NCBI GenBank assembly: GCA_964519955.1
Contig: CAZFLM010000019.1
Coordinates: 25,945-89,944, forward strand
Reading direction: 5' to 3'
Origin: CAZFLM01 sp964519955
GTDB lineage: Bacteria; Armatimonadota; Chthonomonadetes; Chthonomonadales; CAJBBX01
DNA length: 64,000 bases
In this document: positions 52,102-60,205 of the stretch, piece by piece
How positions within the stretch are numbered: position 1 is the first letter of the stretch
How the letters are laid out: every line of letters begins with the position of its first letter
Notes under the pieces: model-generated
Database searches by the model: none
What the model saw: the letters and a program-made list of their open reading frames with translations, nothing else
Told to the model about the DNA's origin: nothing
Program-made: the position numbers and the translations under genes

Positions 52102-53739
52102 CTACGGCGTTCCGGCCGGGTAGAGGGCGGCGGGCGTCAGCACCGGAGACAGGCGGTACGCGAAGACCCGAGGCAGCAGGTCGGTCGCCGACGGCGGGAA
52201 CGGATCGCCCCACTTCCGGTCGTCCTCCTTGTTCGCGATGGCCAGCGCGTCGCGCATCTTCTCGGTCTCATCCTTCGACATCAGGACCTGCGCATAGATC
52301 ATCTGCGCGTCCGGGCCGGTGGGGTCCTGCGCAACCAACTGGGTCACGTACGGCTCGGCCTCGGCCGCCTTGCGGCGCGACATCAGCGTGAGCGACATCG
52401 CGGCGAGAGCGTAGTTGCTGTTCGGGTCGAGCTTGAGCGCCAGGCCGATCAGCTTCTCCGCCACGTCCCACTTCTGCTGCTCGCGGGTGATGATCGTGCT
52501 GTGGGCCTTCATCACGTACGGCTCGGGCATGCCGGGATCGAGCTGCATCGCGCGGGCCAGGTTCTTCGTCGCCTCGATGCCGTCCGTCGTGGTCCGGGCA
52601 CGCAGCAGCAGCACCTCGGCCAGCCCCGGCGCCATGGAGTACGCCCGCTCGGCCAGCTCGGCGGCCGGCTTGCGCTTGCCCTGAGCCAGCTCGGCGTAGG
52701 CGCCCACGATGATGGACGCGAGGAGCCCCTTGTCGATGCCCGCCTGCACCGTCTCGCGCGCCTTGGCGAACTGGTGGCCCAGGACATAGTAGTAGCCGGT
52801 GACGGCCGCGGTCACATCGTCGCCCCGCTTGGCGCGTTGGATGTTGACGATCAGCTTGTCGGCGTCCTTCGTCCGTCCGGCAACTGCGTAGGCCAGCAGC
52901 AGGCGGTTCACGACCTCGAGCTGGCCGTTCTCCGGGTCGGCGGCGGGCTGGTACTGGAGCGCCGCGTCCTTCCACTGCCGCGCGGCGAACCGGGCGTCGC
53001 CCTTCTCGATCGGACCAGCGGACTTCGCCGCGGCGATCCGCGCGTCGCGCAGCTTCTGCAGGTCCGGAAGCGCGGCGACCACGCCGCTGATGAAGCCGTC
53101 GGTCGACTCGGCGGTGTCGGCAACGGCGATGCGCAGCGCCAGCAGCTCCGCGCGCCCCTCGACCTCGGTGTCAGGCATGGACGCCTGCTGGAGCATCTCG
53201 AGCGCAGCGGCGGGGTTGCCGAGCTTCGCGCGAGCGCCAGCCTGCGCACGGCAGGCCTTCAGGTTCGTCGGATCGACCTTCAGGGCACGCTTGGCCAGCC
53301 GCGTTGCGTCGTCGAGCTTGTCCGCGCCGAGCGCTGCGAGCGCCGCAGAGGCCAGCGCGTCCGCGCCCTTGCTCAGCTCATTGTCGACCTTGAGCGTGAC
53401 GGACGCCTTCGCGGTGCGCCCCTGGGTGTCCGTGGCCGTCGCGCCGATGGTGTGGTCGCCCTCGGTCTCGGCGAGCGTGTCCCACATGAGCGAGTAGGGG
53501 ATGCTCGTATCGACGGACTTCACCTGGCCGTCGACAGTGAACTCGACCTTCTCGACTCCGATGTCTTCGGCGCCGGTAACCTTCACCTTCACCTCGGCGG
53601 TGTCGCAGACGACGGCGCCGTTCTGCTGCTCGAACGTGACGGCCAGGTCGGCGCTGCGGGCAGGACGCGCGAAGCCGAACAGGAGCGCCAGCCCGACGAT
53701 CAGGCCGGCAAGCGGGTAGCGGCGATGCGTGGTTGACAT
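52102..53739 (-). CDS. Secreted Ig-like/TPR protein
   Basis: 545 aa from the ATG at 53739 with AGGAG upstream; the long N-terminal extension of the frame is non-coding. Signal peptide to PARSA. Residues ~28-120 resemble a bacterial Ig-like domain (VEKVEFTVDGQVKSVDTS, TIGATATDTQGRTAKASV). The rest is a chain of TPR-like helices (LDDATRLAKRALKVDPTNLK, GNPAAALEMLQQA, NLARAMQLDPGMPEPYV, EKLIGLALKLDPNSNYALAA). It is a probable scaffold in the periplasm or on the cell surface. It lies between a lone secreted protein and ClpS on the minus strand. Confidence 0.8.
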   Translation of the reverse strand: MSTTHRRYPLAGLIVGLALLFGFARPARSADLAVTFEQQNGAVVCDTAEVKVKVTGAEDIGVEKVEFTVDGQVKSVDTSIPYSLMWDTLAETEGDHTIGATATDTQGRTAKASVTLKVDNELSKGADALASAALAALGADKLDDATRLAKRALKVDPTNLKACRAQAGARAKLGNPAAALEMLQQASMPDTEVEGRAELLALRIAVADTAESTDGFISGVVAALPDLQKLRDARIAAAKSAGPIEKGDARFAARQWKDAALQYQPAADPENGQLEVVNRLLLAYAVAGRTKDADKLIVNIQRAKRGDDVTAAVTGYYYVLGHQFAKARETVQAGIDKGLLASIIVGAYAELAQGKRKPAAELAERAYSMAPGLAEVLLLRARTTTDGIEATKNLARAMQLDPGMPEPYVMKAHSTIITREQQKWDVAEKLIGLALKLDPNSNYALAAMSLTLMSRRKAAEAEPYVTQLVAQDPTGPDAQMIYAQVLMSKDETEKMRDALAIANKEDDRKWGDPFPPSATDLLPRVFAYRLSPVLTPAALYPAGTP

Positions 53740-53830
53740 GAGCCATTCTCCTGGCGAGCGGGCATCGGTTTCGGGCCAAGGAGCCGATGGCCGAGCCGAA
53801 CGCGGCGAGTTCGAGTTGCGAGAGACTGTA

Positions 53831-55027
53831 TCAGTTCGCCGGCGACAGGCGAAGCGCCTGCAAACGCAGGTGCGCGGGTCCGCTTCCGTAGCGGTACGAC
53901 ACGTGAGCCACCAGACTGCCGGGGGAAGCGGCCGCGGGAAGCCGCACATCGAACGCGGCGCGCACGCTCCGGCCCGGCGTCAGGGCCCCGAACAGCTTGG
54001 GCTCGGAGGGCCGCACAGACGCCCCCGCGGGGCCACTGGGCCAGACCTTCACCGACGAGACACGGGCATCGCCTGTATTGCTGACCTCGATCTCCTGGTG
54101 GATGGTCCCGTCGGGGCGGACCTCAGCACGAGCGTCCACAACCACCCCCAGGGCGGCGGCGCTCACCTCGGCCAGAGCGGCCTCGAGCGCCTCGCATCTG
54201 GCGGACACGGAACCCGCGTCCGGCGCCTCGGTCCTCTGTTCGCCGGTGGCGTTGCGGGCGAACGCCTGAACCAGCGCGAGCTGCAGCAAGGCGCGGTGCG
54301 CGTTCCGGGCCAACTGCGTGCGCCCGGTTCCGCTTGCACTCGCCGCGCTCACGTAGCTGCCGCACTCCCGCAGCGCCGGCATAACCCGGCGATAGGCGCG
54401 CGGGTCGGCGCCGGAGAGCGCAGCGACAGCGGCGCGCAGGTCGGCGGCGGTCCTCTGCACCTGGGCGCTGCGATTGGTCACCCAGATGGCGTCGCCGGTC
54501 CGCGGAGCCAGCCATACGGGCTTGTCGGTGCGCCGCTGCGAGCCGACGATGCAGCTCTGGAGCCGCACCAGCGCGGGGGGGGCCTCGACCTTCTCCGTGC
54601 TGAGGGTCACCTTCTCGAACGAGTAAGCTCCTGGCGACACCTGAAGGGTGAGCTTCACCTCGACCTTGCGGTCGCTCAGGTTCGTCAGCACCACGAGGAG
54701 ACCGTCGGGGCTGCGAGAGGCGTGAACGCGAACGGCCGCGGGATCGAACGTCGCCGGCACCCGCTCGGCGGAGGCAGGAACCAGACCCGCCCAGGCGGCC
54801 GACGCCTCCGACGCGATGCCACAGGTCTCGACGAGGTCCTTCTGCTCCCCCGTCCAGGGCTGTGTCGCGTCGACGAGAACCGGTATCGGCCCGCCGCCGG
54901 AGGCCCCCTGCTGTTCCTGGCGGCCGACTGCCAAGCGTGCGGAGACACGCCCGGCCTCCAGGAAGACGAGGGCCAGCACGGCTGAGGCCACCAACACCGC
55001 CGGCAGCGCACGCTGCGCGGTTCTCAT
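53831..55027 (-). CDS. Secreted or membrane-anchored protein of unknown function
   Basis: 398 aa from the ATG at 55027, which overlaps the DUF951 gene stop as ATGA. A single N-terminal hydrophobic stretch (ALPAVLVASAVLALVFLEAG) acts as anchor or signal. The middle has an Asn/Thr-rich segment and two Cys far apart. The C-terminal ~100 residues (GTIHQEIEVSNTGDARVSSV; SVRAAFDVRLPAAA) look like an immunoglobulin-like or CARDB-type domain. I do not recognise a family. Coupled to DUF951, so both may be cell-envelope associated. Confidence 0.65.
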   Translation of the reverse strand: MRTAQRALPAVLVASAVLALVFLEAGRVSARLAVGRQEQQGASGGGPIPVLVDATQPWTGEQKDLVETCGIASEASAAWAGLVPASAERVPATFDPAAVRVHASRSPDGLLVVLTNLSDRKVEVKLTLQVSPGAYSFEKVTLSTEKVEAPPALVRLQSCIVGSQRRTDKPVWLAPRTGDAIWVTNRSAQVQRTAADLRAAVAALSGADPRAYRRVMPALRECGSYVSAASASGTGRTQLARNAHRALLQLALVQAFARNATGEQRTEAPDAGSVSARCEALEAALAEVSAAALGVVVDARAEVRPDGTIHQEIEVSNTGDARVSSVKVWPSGPAGASVRPSEPKLFGALTPGRSVRAAFDVRLPAAASPGSLVAHVSYRYGSGPAHLRLQALRLSPAN

Positions 55028-55233
55028 TCGCCCTCGGTACCGCCGGGCGGCATCTCGATACGTCGCACTCGCCGCTCGAACTCCTCGCGGTCCAGCATCA
55101 CCCGCCGGCCGCACGTCAGGCACTCTAGCCCGATGTCCGCACCGACCCGCCGGACCAGCCACTCGGTTCCCCCGCACGGATGCGCCTTGCGGAGGATGGC
55201 GCGGTCGCCAGGCGCAACCGTCACCCACGCCAT
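55024..55233 (-). CDS. DUF951 family protein
   Basis: 69 aa from the ATG at 55233; GGAG lies 9 nt upstream of it, and an earlier ATG (55248) is a weaker alternative. Sequence features are those of DUF951: GDRAILRKAHPCGGTEW near residues 9-25, then VGADIGLECLTCGRRVMLDREEFE. The HPCG and CLTCGR pairs probably make a zinc site. The family is short, conserved in Firmicutes, Chloroflexota, Armatimonadota and relatives, and of unknown function. Overlaps the next gene by 4 nt. The promoter at 55282-55290 is close upstream. Confidence 0.85.
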   Translation of the reverse strand: MAWVTVAPGDRAILRKAHPCGGTEWLVRRVGADIGLECLTCGRRVMLDREEFERRVRRIEMPPGGTEGE

Positions 55234-55281
55234 CGCAGCTCGCTCCATCGCGCGAGAGATGCCCTCCCGCGCACGAACCTG

Positions 55282-55290
55282 ATTATAGCA
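55282..55290 (-). promoter_or_regulatory. Extended -10 promoter for the DUF951-ClpS direction
   Basis: On the minus strand the sequence reads TGCTATAAT (TGn plus a perfect -10 TATAAT), with no good -35. It is 50 nt before the ATG of DUF951. It may drive DUF951, the anchored protein, and perhaps the TPR and clpS genes. Confidence 0.55.
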
Positions 55291-55528
55291 TAAGCCCCCG
55301 GAGCGCACCGGGCGAGGGACTCCCAGCGCCCGCGAGACCGGCAATGTCGCCGGGAGCGTCACAGATCCGTCCCGGACACGCCTGAAGCGCGATGTGACTG
55401 ATTGTGCGCTCCGTCTGCCCGTTGGGTGGCGATGCGAAGGATTTGGTGGTATCCTGCCGATAATGTATGGTTGGACGGCGACGCCGGAGGGGCGCGCCGT
55501 GCCCCGCCCCGACATAAGGACACGCACC

Positions 55529-56404
55529 GTGCGGCTGTCGTCGTACCTCGCACTCATCGGCACACTTCTCATACCGTCGGCCGCTTGCCTCGCCGACGAC
55601 GTCTTGACGCTGGAGTTGCCCTCCTCCCGCGCCCCCGAGGTCACGTCCACCGAGTCGCCCACCGCCACGCAGCCCAACCGCCGCGCCACAAGCGACTTCA
55701 TGGAGTACTCGCGCAAGCACAGCACGCAGCCCTCCAGGCATGCGGCGTCGCGCACGCGGCAGTCGTCCGAGCGCACCGTGGGCCGCCTTGGCGTCACCCG
55801 AGGCGTCGCGGCCATCCACTCAGGCCGGAACGGGTCCGCGCGCGTGCTGGTCCGCGTACAGGGCGGCACGTACCTCGCGCTCACGTACGACTCGGGCGAG
55901 TGGTACGGCATCCTGATGGCGGACCGCAGCACGGGCTGGATGCGCAAGGCCGATGTGAACGTGCTGAACTATGAGGTCGTATCGAGCGTGCCGGCCGGCG
56001 GCTCCGGCGGCGTGCCGCAGTGGGGCAGCGGGCCCATCACCGCTTCCGCGCGCACGCTCCTCCAGCTCGCCTACCAGTACCTCGGCGTTCCGTACCGCTA
56101 CGGCGGCACGTCTGCGAACGGCATCGACTGCTCGGCCTTCGTGCAGCGCTGCTTCCGGCAGATGGGCATCGATCTGCCCCGGACGGCCGCGGAGCAGTCG
56201 CGGGTCGGCATGCCCGTTGGCCCGTCGCAGCTTCAGGCGGGCGACCGGCTCTACTTCGCCAACGGCGACGGCCGCGTGGTCCACACCGGCATCTACATCC
56301 AGAACGGCTACTTCATCCACGCCTCAGCGAGCACGCACAAGGTCTCGGTCAGCCGCCTGAGCGAGAGCCTCTACACGCGTATGTACGCGGGGGCGCGTCG
56401 CTAG
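55529..56404 (+). CDS. Secreted SH3-like + NlpC/P60 peptidoglycan hydrolase
   Basis: 291 aa from the GTG at 55529, chosen because AAGGA lies 8 nt upstream and it opens a clear signal peptide (RLSSYLALIGTLLIPSAACL). Residues ~40-105 are disordered. At ~105-165 is an SH3-like region (GRNGSARVLVRVQGGTYLAL, DSGEWYGILMADRSTGWM). The C-terminal ~125 residues are NlpC/P60: C201 in GIDCSAFVQRCF, H252 in VVHTGIYI, and a third polar residue H264 in YFIHAS. It cuts cell-wall peptides outside the membrane. A perfect terminator follows. Confidence 0.92.
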   Translation: MRLSSYLALIGTLLIPSAACLADDVLTLELPSSRAPEVTSTESPTATQPNRRATSDFMEYSRKHSTQPSRHAASRTRQSSERTVGRLGVTRGVAAIHSGRNGSARVLVRVQGGTYLALTYDSGEWYGILMADRSTGWMRKADVNVLNYEVVSSVPAGGSGGVPQWGSGPITASARTLLQLAYQYLGVPYRYGGTSANGIDCSAFVQRCFRQMGIDLPRTAAEQSRVGMPVGPSQLQAGDRLYFANGDGRVVHTGIYIQNGYFIHASASTHKVSVSRLSESLYTRMYAGARR

Positions 56405-56437
56405 GAACGTCCATCGTTCGGCGCGCACTCCGCTCAC

Positions 56438-56469
56438 AGCCGCCGGTCCTCCGGCGGCTTGTTGCTTTG
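56438..56469 (+). terminator. Rho-independent terminator after the NlpC/P60 gene
   Basis: AGCCGCCGG (56438-56446), loop TCCT, CCGGCGGCT (56451-56459), followed by TGTTGCTTTG. A 9-bp perfect stem with a T-rich tail. Confidence 0.85.
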
Positions 56470-56515
56470 TAGGCCACCTGTCGGGTATGCAGGGGCCATC
56501 GGAAGGGAGATCACC

Positions 56516-57550
56516 ATGGTCAACGTAGGCATCGTCGGAGCATCGGGATACGGGGGAGGAGAGCTGCTGCGCTGGCTCGCCGGGCACCCCAACGCGCGCG
56601 TCGAGGTCGCCATCTCCGATACCTACGCGGGCCGTCCCGCTTCCTGCACCTTCCCCGGCCTGGCCAAGCGCGGCGACGTGGTGTTCAGCTCCCGCGAGGC
56701 ATCGCTCGACGCGTGCGACGTGGTGTTCCTGGCGCGCGACAACGGCGCGGCGATGAAGATGGCGCCGGCGCTGCTGGAGCAGGGCAAGAAGGTCATCGAC
56801 CTGAGCGCCGACTTCCGCTTCCGCGATCCGTCCATCTACGACGCCTGGTACAAGGGGCCGCACGCCTCGCCGGAGCTGACCAGCGCGGCGGTCTACGGCC
56901 TGCCGGAGCTGCACCGCGACGCGATCCGCAAGGCCAGCGTCGTCGGCAACCCGGGCTGCTACACGACGGCCTCCATCCTGGCCGCGGCGCCGCTGCTCGC
57001 CAGCAAGCGCATCGACCCCGGCACGATCATCGTCGACGCGAAGTCCGGCGTCTCAGGCGCGGGCCGCAGCAAGTTCGCGCTCGACTACCACTTCCCGGAG
57101 CTGAACGAGAGCGCCTCCGCCTACAAGATCGCCGGCACGCACCGCCACACGCCGGAGATCGAGCAGGAGCTGTCCGAGGTGGCCGGCGTTCCCGTGGCCA
57201 TCAGCTTCACGCCGCACCTCATCCCGATGACGCGCGGCATCCTGGCGACCTGCTACGCCACGCTGGCGGCTGCGGTCGACGCCGACGCCTTGCGCGACGA
57301 CTTCCAGCGCTTCTACGCCGACGCGCCATTCGTGTACGTCACCGACGCTCTGCCCTCGACCAAGCACGTGCTCGGCTCGAACATGTGCCACATCGGCCTG
57401 GGCGTGGACAAGCGGACGAACCGCGTCACAGTGGTCTCGGCGGTCGACAACCTGGGCAAGGGCCAGGCGGGCGCCGCCATCCAGAACATGAACCTGATGT
57501 GCGGCTTCGACGAGACCGCGGGTCTGGGCATGCCCGGCCTCTGGCCATAG
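56516..57550 (+). CDS. argC: N-acetyl-gamma-glutamyl-phosphate reductase
   Basis: 344 aa, the usual ArgC length; GGAAGGGAG before the ATG at 56516. It reduces N-acetylglutamyl phosphate to the semialdehyde in arginine synthesis, using NADPH. Landmarks are GASGYGG (8-14), the catalytic C148 in VVGNPGCYTT, and a His near residue 211 in AGTHRHTPEIEQ. Upstream there is a weak promoter (TTGCTT-18-TATGCA). Unlike the usual argCJ order, the next gene is a NYN nuclease, and argJ follows after it. argB is not in the window. Confidence 0.97.
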   Translation: MVNVGIVGASGYGGGELLRWLAGHPNARVEVAISDTYAGRPASCTFPGLAKRGDVVFSSREASLDACDVVFLARDNGAAMKMAPALLEQGKKVIDLSADFRFRDPSIYDAWYKGPHASPELTSAAVYGLPELHRDAIRKASVVGNPGCYTTASILAAAPLLASKRIDPGTIIVDAKSGVSGAGRSKFALDYHFPELNESASAYKIAGTHRHTPEIEQELSEVAGVPVAISFTPHLIPMTRGILATCYATLAAAVDADALRDDFQRFYADAPFVYVTDALPSTKHVLGSNMCHIGLGVDKRTNRVTVVSAVDNLGKGQAGAAIQNMNLMCGFDETAGLGMPGLWP

Positions 57551-57555
57551 GCTCC

Positions 57556-57584
57556 TTGACAATGTGACCCCATTGCGGTATAAG
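57556..57584 (+). promoter_or_regulatory. Near-consensus sigma-70 promoter
   Basis: TTGACA (57556-57561), a 17-bp spacer, TATAAG (57579-57584). It begins 6 nt after the argC stop and drives either the short RNA next to it or, if that RNA's terminator is leaky, the NYN gene and argJ. Confidence 0.8.
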
Positions 57585-57590
57585 GATCAC

Positions 57591-57650
57591 ATATCCCCCC
57601 TGGGCTACGGCCCAGGGCGCGAAGCCGCCGCAAGGCGGCTTCTGCTTTTT
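57591..57650 (+). ncRNA. Candidate ~60-nt two-hairpin small RNA or attenuator
   Basis: Downstream of a near-consensus promoter are two perfect hairpins with stable tetraloops: CCCTGGGC-TACG-GCCCAGGG (57598-57617, a UNCG-type loop) and GAAGCCGCC-GCAA-GGCGGCTTC (57621-57642, a GNRA-type loop), then TGCTTTTT. Promoter plus terminator 60 nt apart is the signature of a small RNA. Alternatively it is the leader of the NYN gene with a terminator acting as attenuator. Confidence 0.55.
57621..57650 (+). terminator. Rho-independent terminator
   Basis: Perfect 9-bp stem GAAGCCGCC/GGCGGCTTC, loop GCAA, then TGCTTTTT. It ends the short RNA and, by read-through, could also end argC transcripts. Confidence 0.88.
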
Positions 57651-57664
57651 GCGGGAGCGCCTCG

Positions 57665-58312
57665 ATGCCGACCGTGGTCTACGTCGACGGGTTCAACCTC
57701 TACTACGGCGCGCTGAGGGGAACGCCATACCGGTGGCTGAACCTCGACGCGCTGTGTACCTGCCTGCTGCCGGGCCACGCCGTATCGCAGATCAAGTACT
57801 ACACCGCACGGGTCCGCGGGTTACCCCACGACCCGGACAAGCCCCGCCGCCAACTGGCGTACCTGCGAGCGCTCCGCACCTTGCCCAACGTCAGCATCCA
57901 CTTCGGGCACTTCCTGTCGCACGCCACCTACCTGCCCTTGGCATCCGGCGATGGGAACAGCCCGCAGTACCGGCCCGATGGCTCCCTCGACTGCGTGAGG
58001 GTCATCCGAACCGAGGAGAAGGGCTCCGACGTCAATCTGGCCACGCATCTGCTGAGGGACGGGTTCGCGAACCTGTACGACGTGGCGGTTGTGGTCAGCA
58101 ACGACTCGGACCTGGTGGAGCCGATCAGGGTCGTGCGCGCCGACCTGGGGAAGAAGGTCGGTATCATAAACCCGCACAGCCATCCAAGCGCAGATCTGGC
58201 GGCCAACCAGGACTTCATGAAGCAGATCCGCGCGGGCGTGCTCGGGGCAAGCCTGTTCACACCCACGCTGGCCGACGCATCGGGGACGTTCAACAAGCCG
58301 CCTTCGTGGTAG
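57665..58312 (+). CDS. NYN-domain ribonuclease-like protein
   Basis: 215 aa. The NYN fold (PIN-like) has acidic metal-binding residues: D8 in VVYVDGFNLYYG, the motif EEKGSDVNLATHLLRDG near residue 118-134 with conserved D, and VVSNDSDLVEPI near 143-154. Such proteins are Mg2+-dependent RNases, some of them in toxin or RNA-processing roles. The gene lies between argC and argJ, with 14 nt between the terminator end and the ATG and no good ribosome binding site close by (GGGAG is 11 nt away). Nothing suggests an arginine role, so it may be an insertion in the operon. Confidence 0.85.
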   Translation: MPTVVYVDGFNLYYGALRGTPYRWLNLDALCTCLLPGHAVSQIKYYTARVRGLPHDPDKPRRQLAYLRALRTLPNVSIHFGHFLSHATYLPLASGDGNSPQYRPDGSLDCVRVIRTEEKGSDVNLATHLLRDGFANLYDVAVVVSNDSDLVEPIRVVRADLGKKVGIINPHSHPSADLAANQDFMKQIRAGVLGASLFTPTLADASGTFNKPPSW

Positions 58313-58377
58313 GCTCAGACCGTGTTACCCGGCGGCCACACGCCGCCTTCCATACACTCAGACACAAGGAACTCGAC

Positions 58378-59601
58378 GTGATCACCCAGACAACGCTGTG
58401 CGCCGACGCCGGCGTGACCTATCCGCAGGGCTTCTCCGCGGCCGCCGTGCGAGCCGGCCTCAAGACCCAGGGCGACGACCTCGCCGTCATCGCGTGCGAC
58501 CGGCCGGCCGCCGCAGCGGGCGTCTTTACCACGAACCAGGTGAAGGCCAGCAGCGTGCTGCACTCGCAGAACGTGGCCCGCGGCGGCAGTGCCCGCGCCA
58601 TCGTGTGCAACGCGGGCAACGCGAACGCCTGCAACGGGCCGCGCGGTGACGCCGACACCCGCCGCATGGCCGGGATCGTCGCGGAGAAGCTGGGCGTCGC
58701 CGCCGGCGAGGTGGTGGTGGGCTCCACCGGCGTCATCGGGCATCCGCTGCCGATGGAGCTGCTGGAGGAGGCCATCCCGCGCGCCGCGGAGGCTCTCGGC
58801 CGGGGCGCCGACACCGATCAGCGCGTCGAGCGCGCCATCATGACGACCGACATCCGCCCCAAGCTGTTCGCCGCCGAGTTCCGCAGCGACGCGTGGGCCG
58901 GGCCGGTCCGCATCGGCGGCATCTGCAAGGGCTCCGGCATGATCGCGCCCAACATGGCCACGATGCTCTGCTTCGTCACCACGGACGCCGCGGTCGAGCC
59001 CGCGCTGCTGCAGGGCGCGCTCGCCTCAGCCATCGGCCGCACCTTCAACCGTGTCACCGTCGACGCCGATACGAGCACGAACGACATGTGCATCGTGCTG
59101 GCCAGCGGCGCTGGACCGGTCGCCATCGATGCCCCGGGCGCGGCGCTCGACGACCTGGCCGAAGCGCTGCGCGTCGCGTGCGAGAAGCTGGCGAAGGACA
59201 TCGCGCGCGACGGCGAGGGCGCGACGAAGCTGGTTGAGATCGAGGTGCGCGGCGCACGGAGCGAGAGCGAAGCCGACCAGATTGGGCGCACCATCGCCGA
59301 GTCCCCGCTCGTGAAGACCGCGCTCTTCGGCAACGACCCCAACTGGGGCCGCATCATGATGGCCGCTGGGCGCGCGGGCGTGCCGTTCGACCCGGCGACG
59401 GTGTGCGTCGACCTGTGCGGCATCCCGGTCTTCCGCCACGGCGCCGGCGTCCCGTTCGATGCGGCCGCGGCCCGCGGGAGGATGCAGGCGGAAGAGATGC
59501 GCATCGTCGTGGACATGGGGCTAGGCGAGGCATCGGCCACGTACTGGACCTGCGACTTCTCCTACGACTACGTGCGCATCAACGCCGAGTACCACACGTA
59601 G
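58378..59601 (+). CDS. argJ: Glutamate N-acetyltransferase / amino-acid acetyltransferase
   Basis: 407 aa from the GTG at 58378, with AAGGA 7 nt upstream; upstream parts of the frame are the antisense or out-of-frame NYN region. ArgJ transfers acetyl from N-acetylornithine to glutamate. It self-cleaves before the nucleophile T195 in MIAPNMATMLCF, giving alpha and beta chains. The KGSGMIAPNMAT context is conserved, and so are the VFTTNQVKA and WGRIMMAAGRAGV blocks. It sits 65 nt after the NYN gene. Cyclic pathway use is likely because no argA is seen. Confidence 0.96.
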   Translation: MITQTTLCADAGVTYPQGFSAAAVRAGLKTQGDDLAVIACDRPAAAAGVFTTNQVKASSVLHSQNVARGGSARAIVCNAGNANACNGPRGDADTRRMAGIVAEKLGVAAGEVVVGSTGVIGHPLPMELLEEAIPRAAEALGRGADTDQRVERAIMTTDIRPKLFAAEFRSDAWAGPVRIGGICKGSGMIAPNMATMLCFVTTDAAVEPALLQGALASAIGRTFNRVTVDADTSTNDMCIVLASGAGPVAIDAPGAALDDLAEALRVACEKLAKDIARDGEGATKLVEIEVRGARSESEADQIGRTIAESPLVKTALFGNDPNWGRIMMAAGRAGVPFDPATVCVDLCGIPVFRHGAGVPFDAAAARGRMQAEEMRIVVDMGLGEASATYWTCDFSYDYVRINAEYHT

Positions 59602-59620
59602 GCGGCGCGAGCCACAGACA

Positions 59621-60202
59621 ATGACCAAGGGGCGTCTCGAGGCATTCAGCGACGGCGTGGTCGCGATCCTGATCACGATCATGGTCCTGGAGCTTCGGGC
59701 GCCCCGCGGCACGAGTCTGGCGGCGCTCGGCCCGATGATGCCGACGTTCCTGTGCTATGTACTGAGCTTCGTGTTCATCGGCATCTACTGGAGCAACCAC
59801 CACCACCTCATCCAGGCCGTCCATCGCGTCAACGGCGCCATCCTGTGGGCCAACCTGCACCTGCTGTTCTGGCTCTCGCTCGTCCCCTTCACCACGAGTT
59901 GGATGGGCCAGAGCCACGCCGCGCCAGCGCCGGTAGCGGCCTACGGCGTCGTGCTGCTGGCCGCCGCGTTCGCCTACCACATCCTCACCTGGACCCTGGT
60001 AGCCCACCACGGCTGCGACTCGGCGATCGCTAAGGCGGTGGGTCACGACGCCAAGGCGGCCGCATCCGAGCTGATGTATGCCGCCGGGGTCGGCCTGGCG
60101 TTTGTGCGCCCGTGGATCTCGTGCGCGCTCTATGTCGCGGTTGCCGTCATCTGGCTGGTGCCGGATCGCCGCATCGAGCGCGCCCTGCGCGATCGTCAGT
60201 AG
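59621..60202 (+). CDS. TMEM175-family (DUF1211) ion-channel-like membrane protein
   Basis: 193 aa. The start signature RLEAFSDGVVAILITIMVLEL is the filter-helix motif of bacterial TMEM175 channels, which conduct K+. It is followed by FIGIYWSNHHHLIQAV, the second conserved part, and then four hydrophobic helices (LHLLFWLSLVPF, AYGVVLLAAAFAYHILTW, AAGVGLAFVRPW, ALYVAVAVIWLV). No other subunit is needed. Convergent with the aldo/keto reductase gene: only 3 nt separate the stops. Confidence 0.92.
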   Translation: MTKGRLEAFSDGVVAILITIMVLELRAPRGTSLAALGPMMPTFLCYVLSFVFIGIYWSNHHHLIQAVHRVNGAILWANLHLLFWLSLVPFTTSWMGQSHAAPAPVAAYGVVLLAAAFAYHILTWTLVAHHGCDSAIAKAVGHDAKAAASELMYAAGVGLAFVRPWISCALYVAVAVIWLVPDRRIERALRDRQ

Positions 60203-60205
60203 CAG

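Noticed and set aside
55444..55470. Possible promoter in front of the NlpC/P60 gene (GATAAT with TTGGTG)
   Set aside because: The -35 like word is only 10 nt from the -10 like word, far from the usual spacing.
58325..58350. Terminator after the NYN gene (GGCGG...CCGCC)
   Set aside because: Only a 5-bp stem and no T-run; not strong enough to call.
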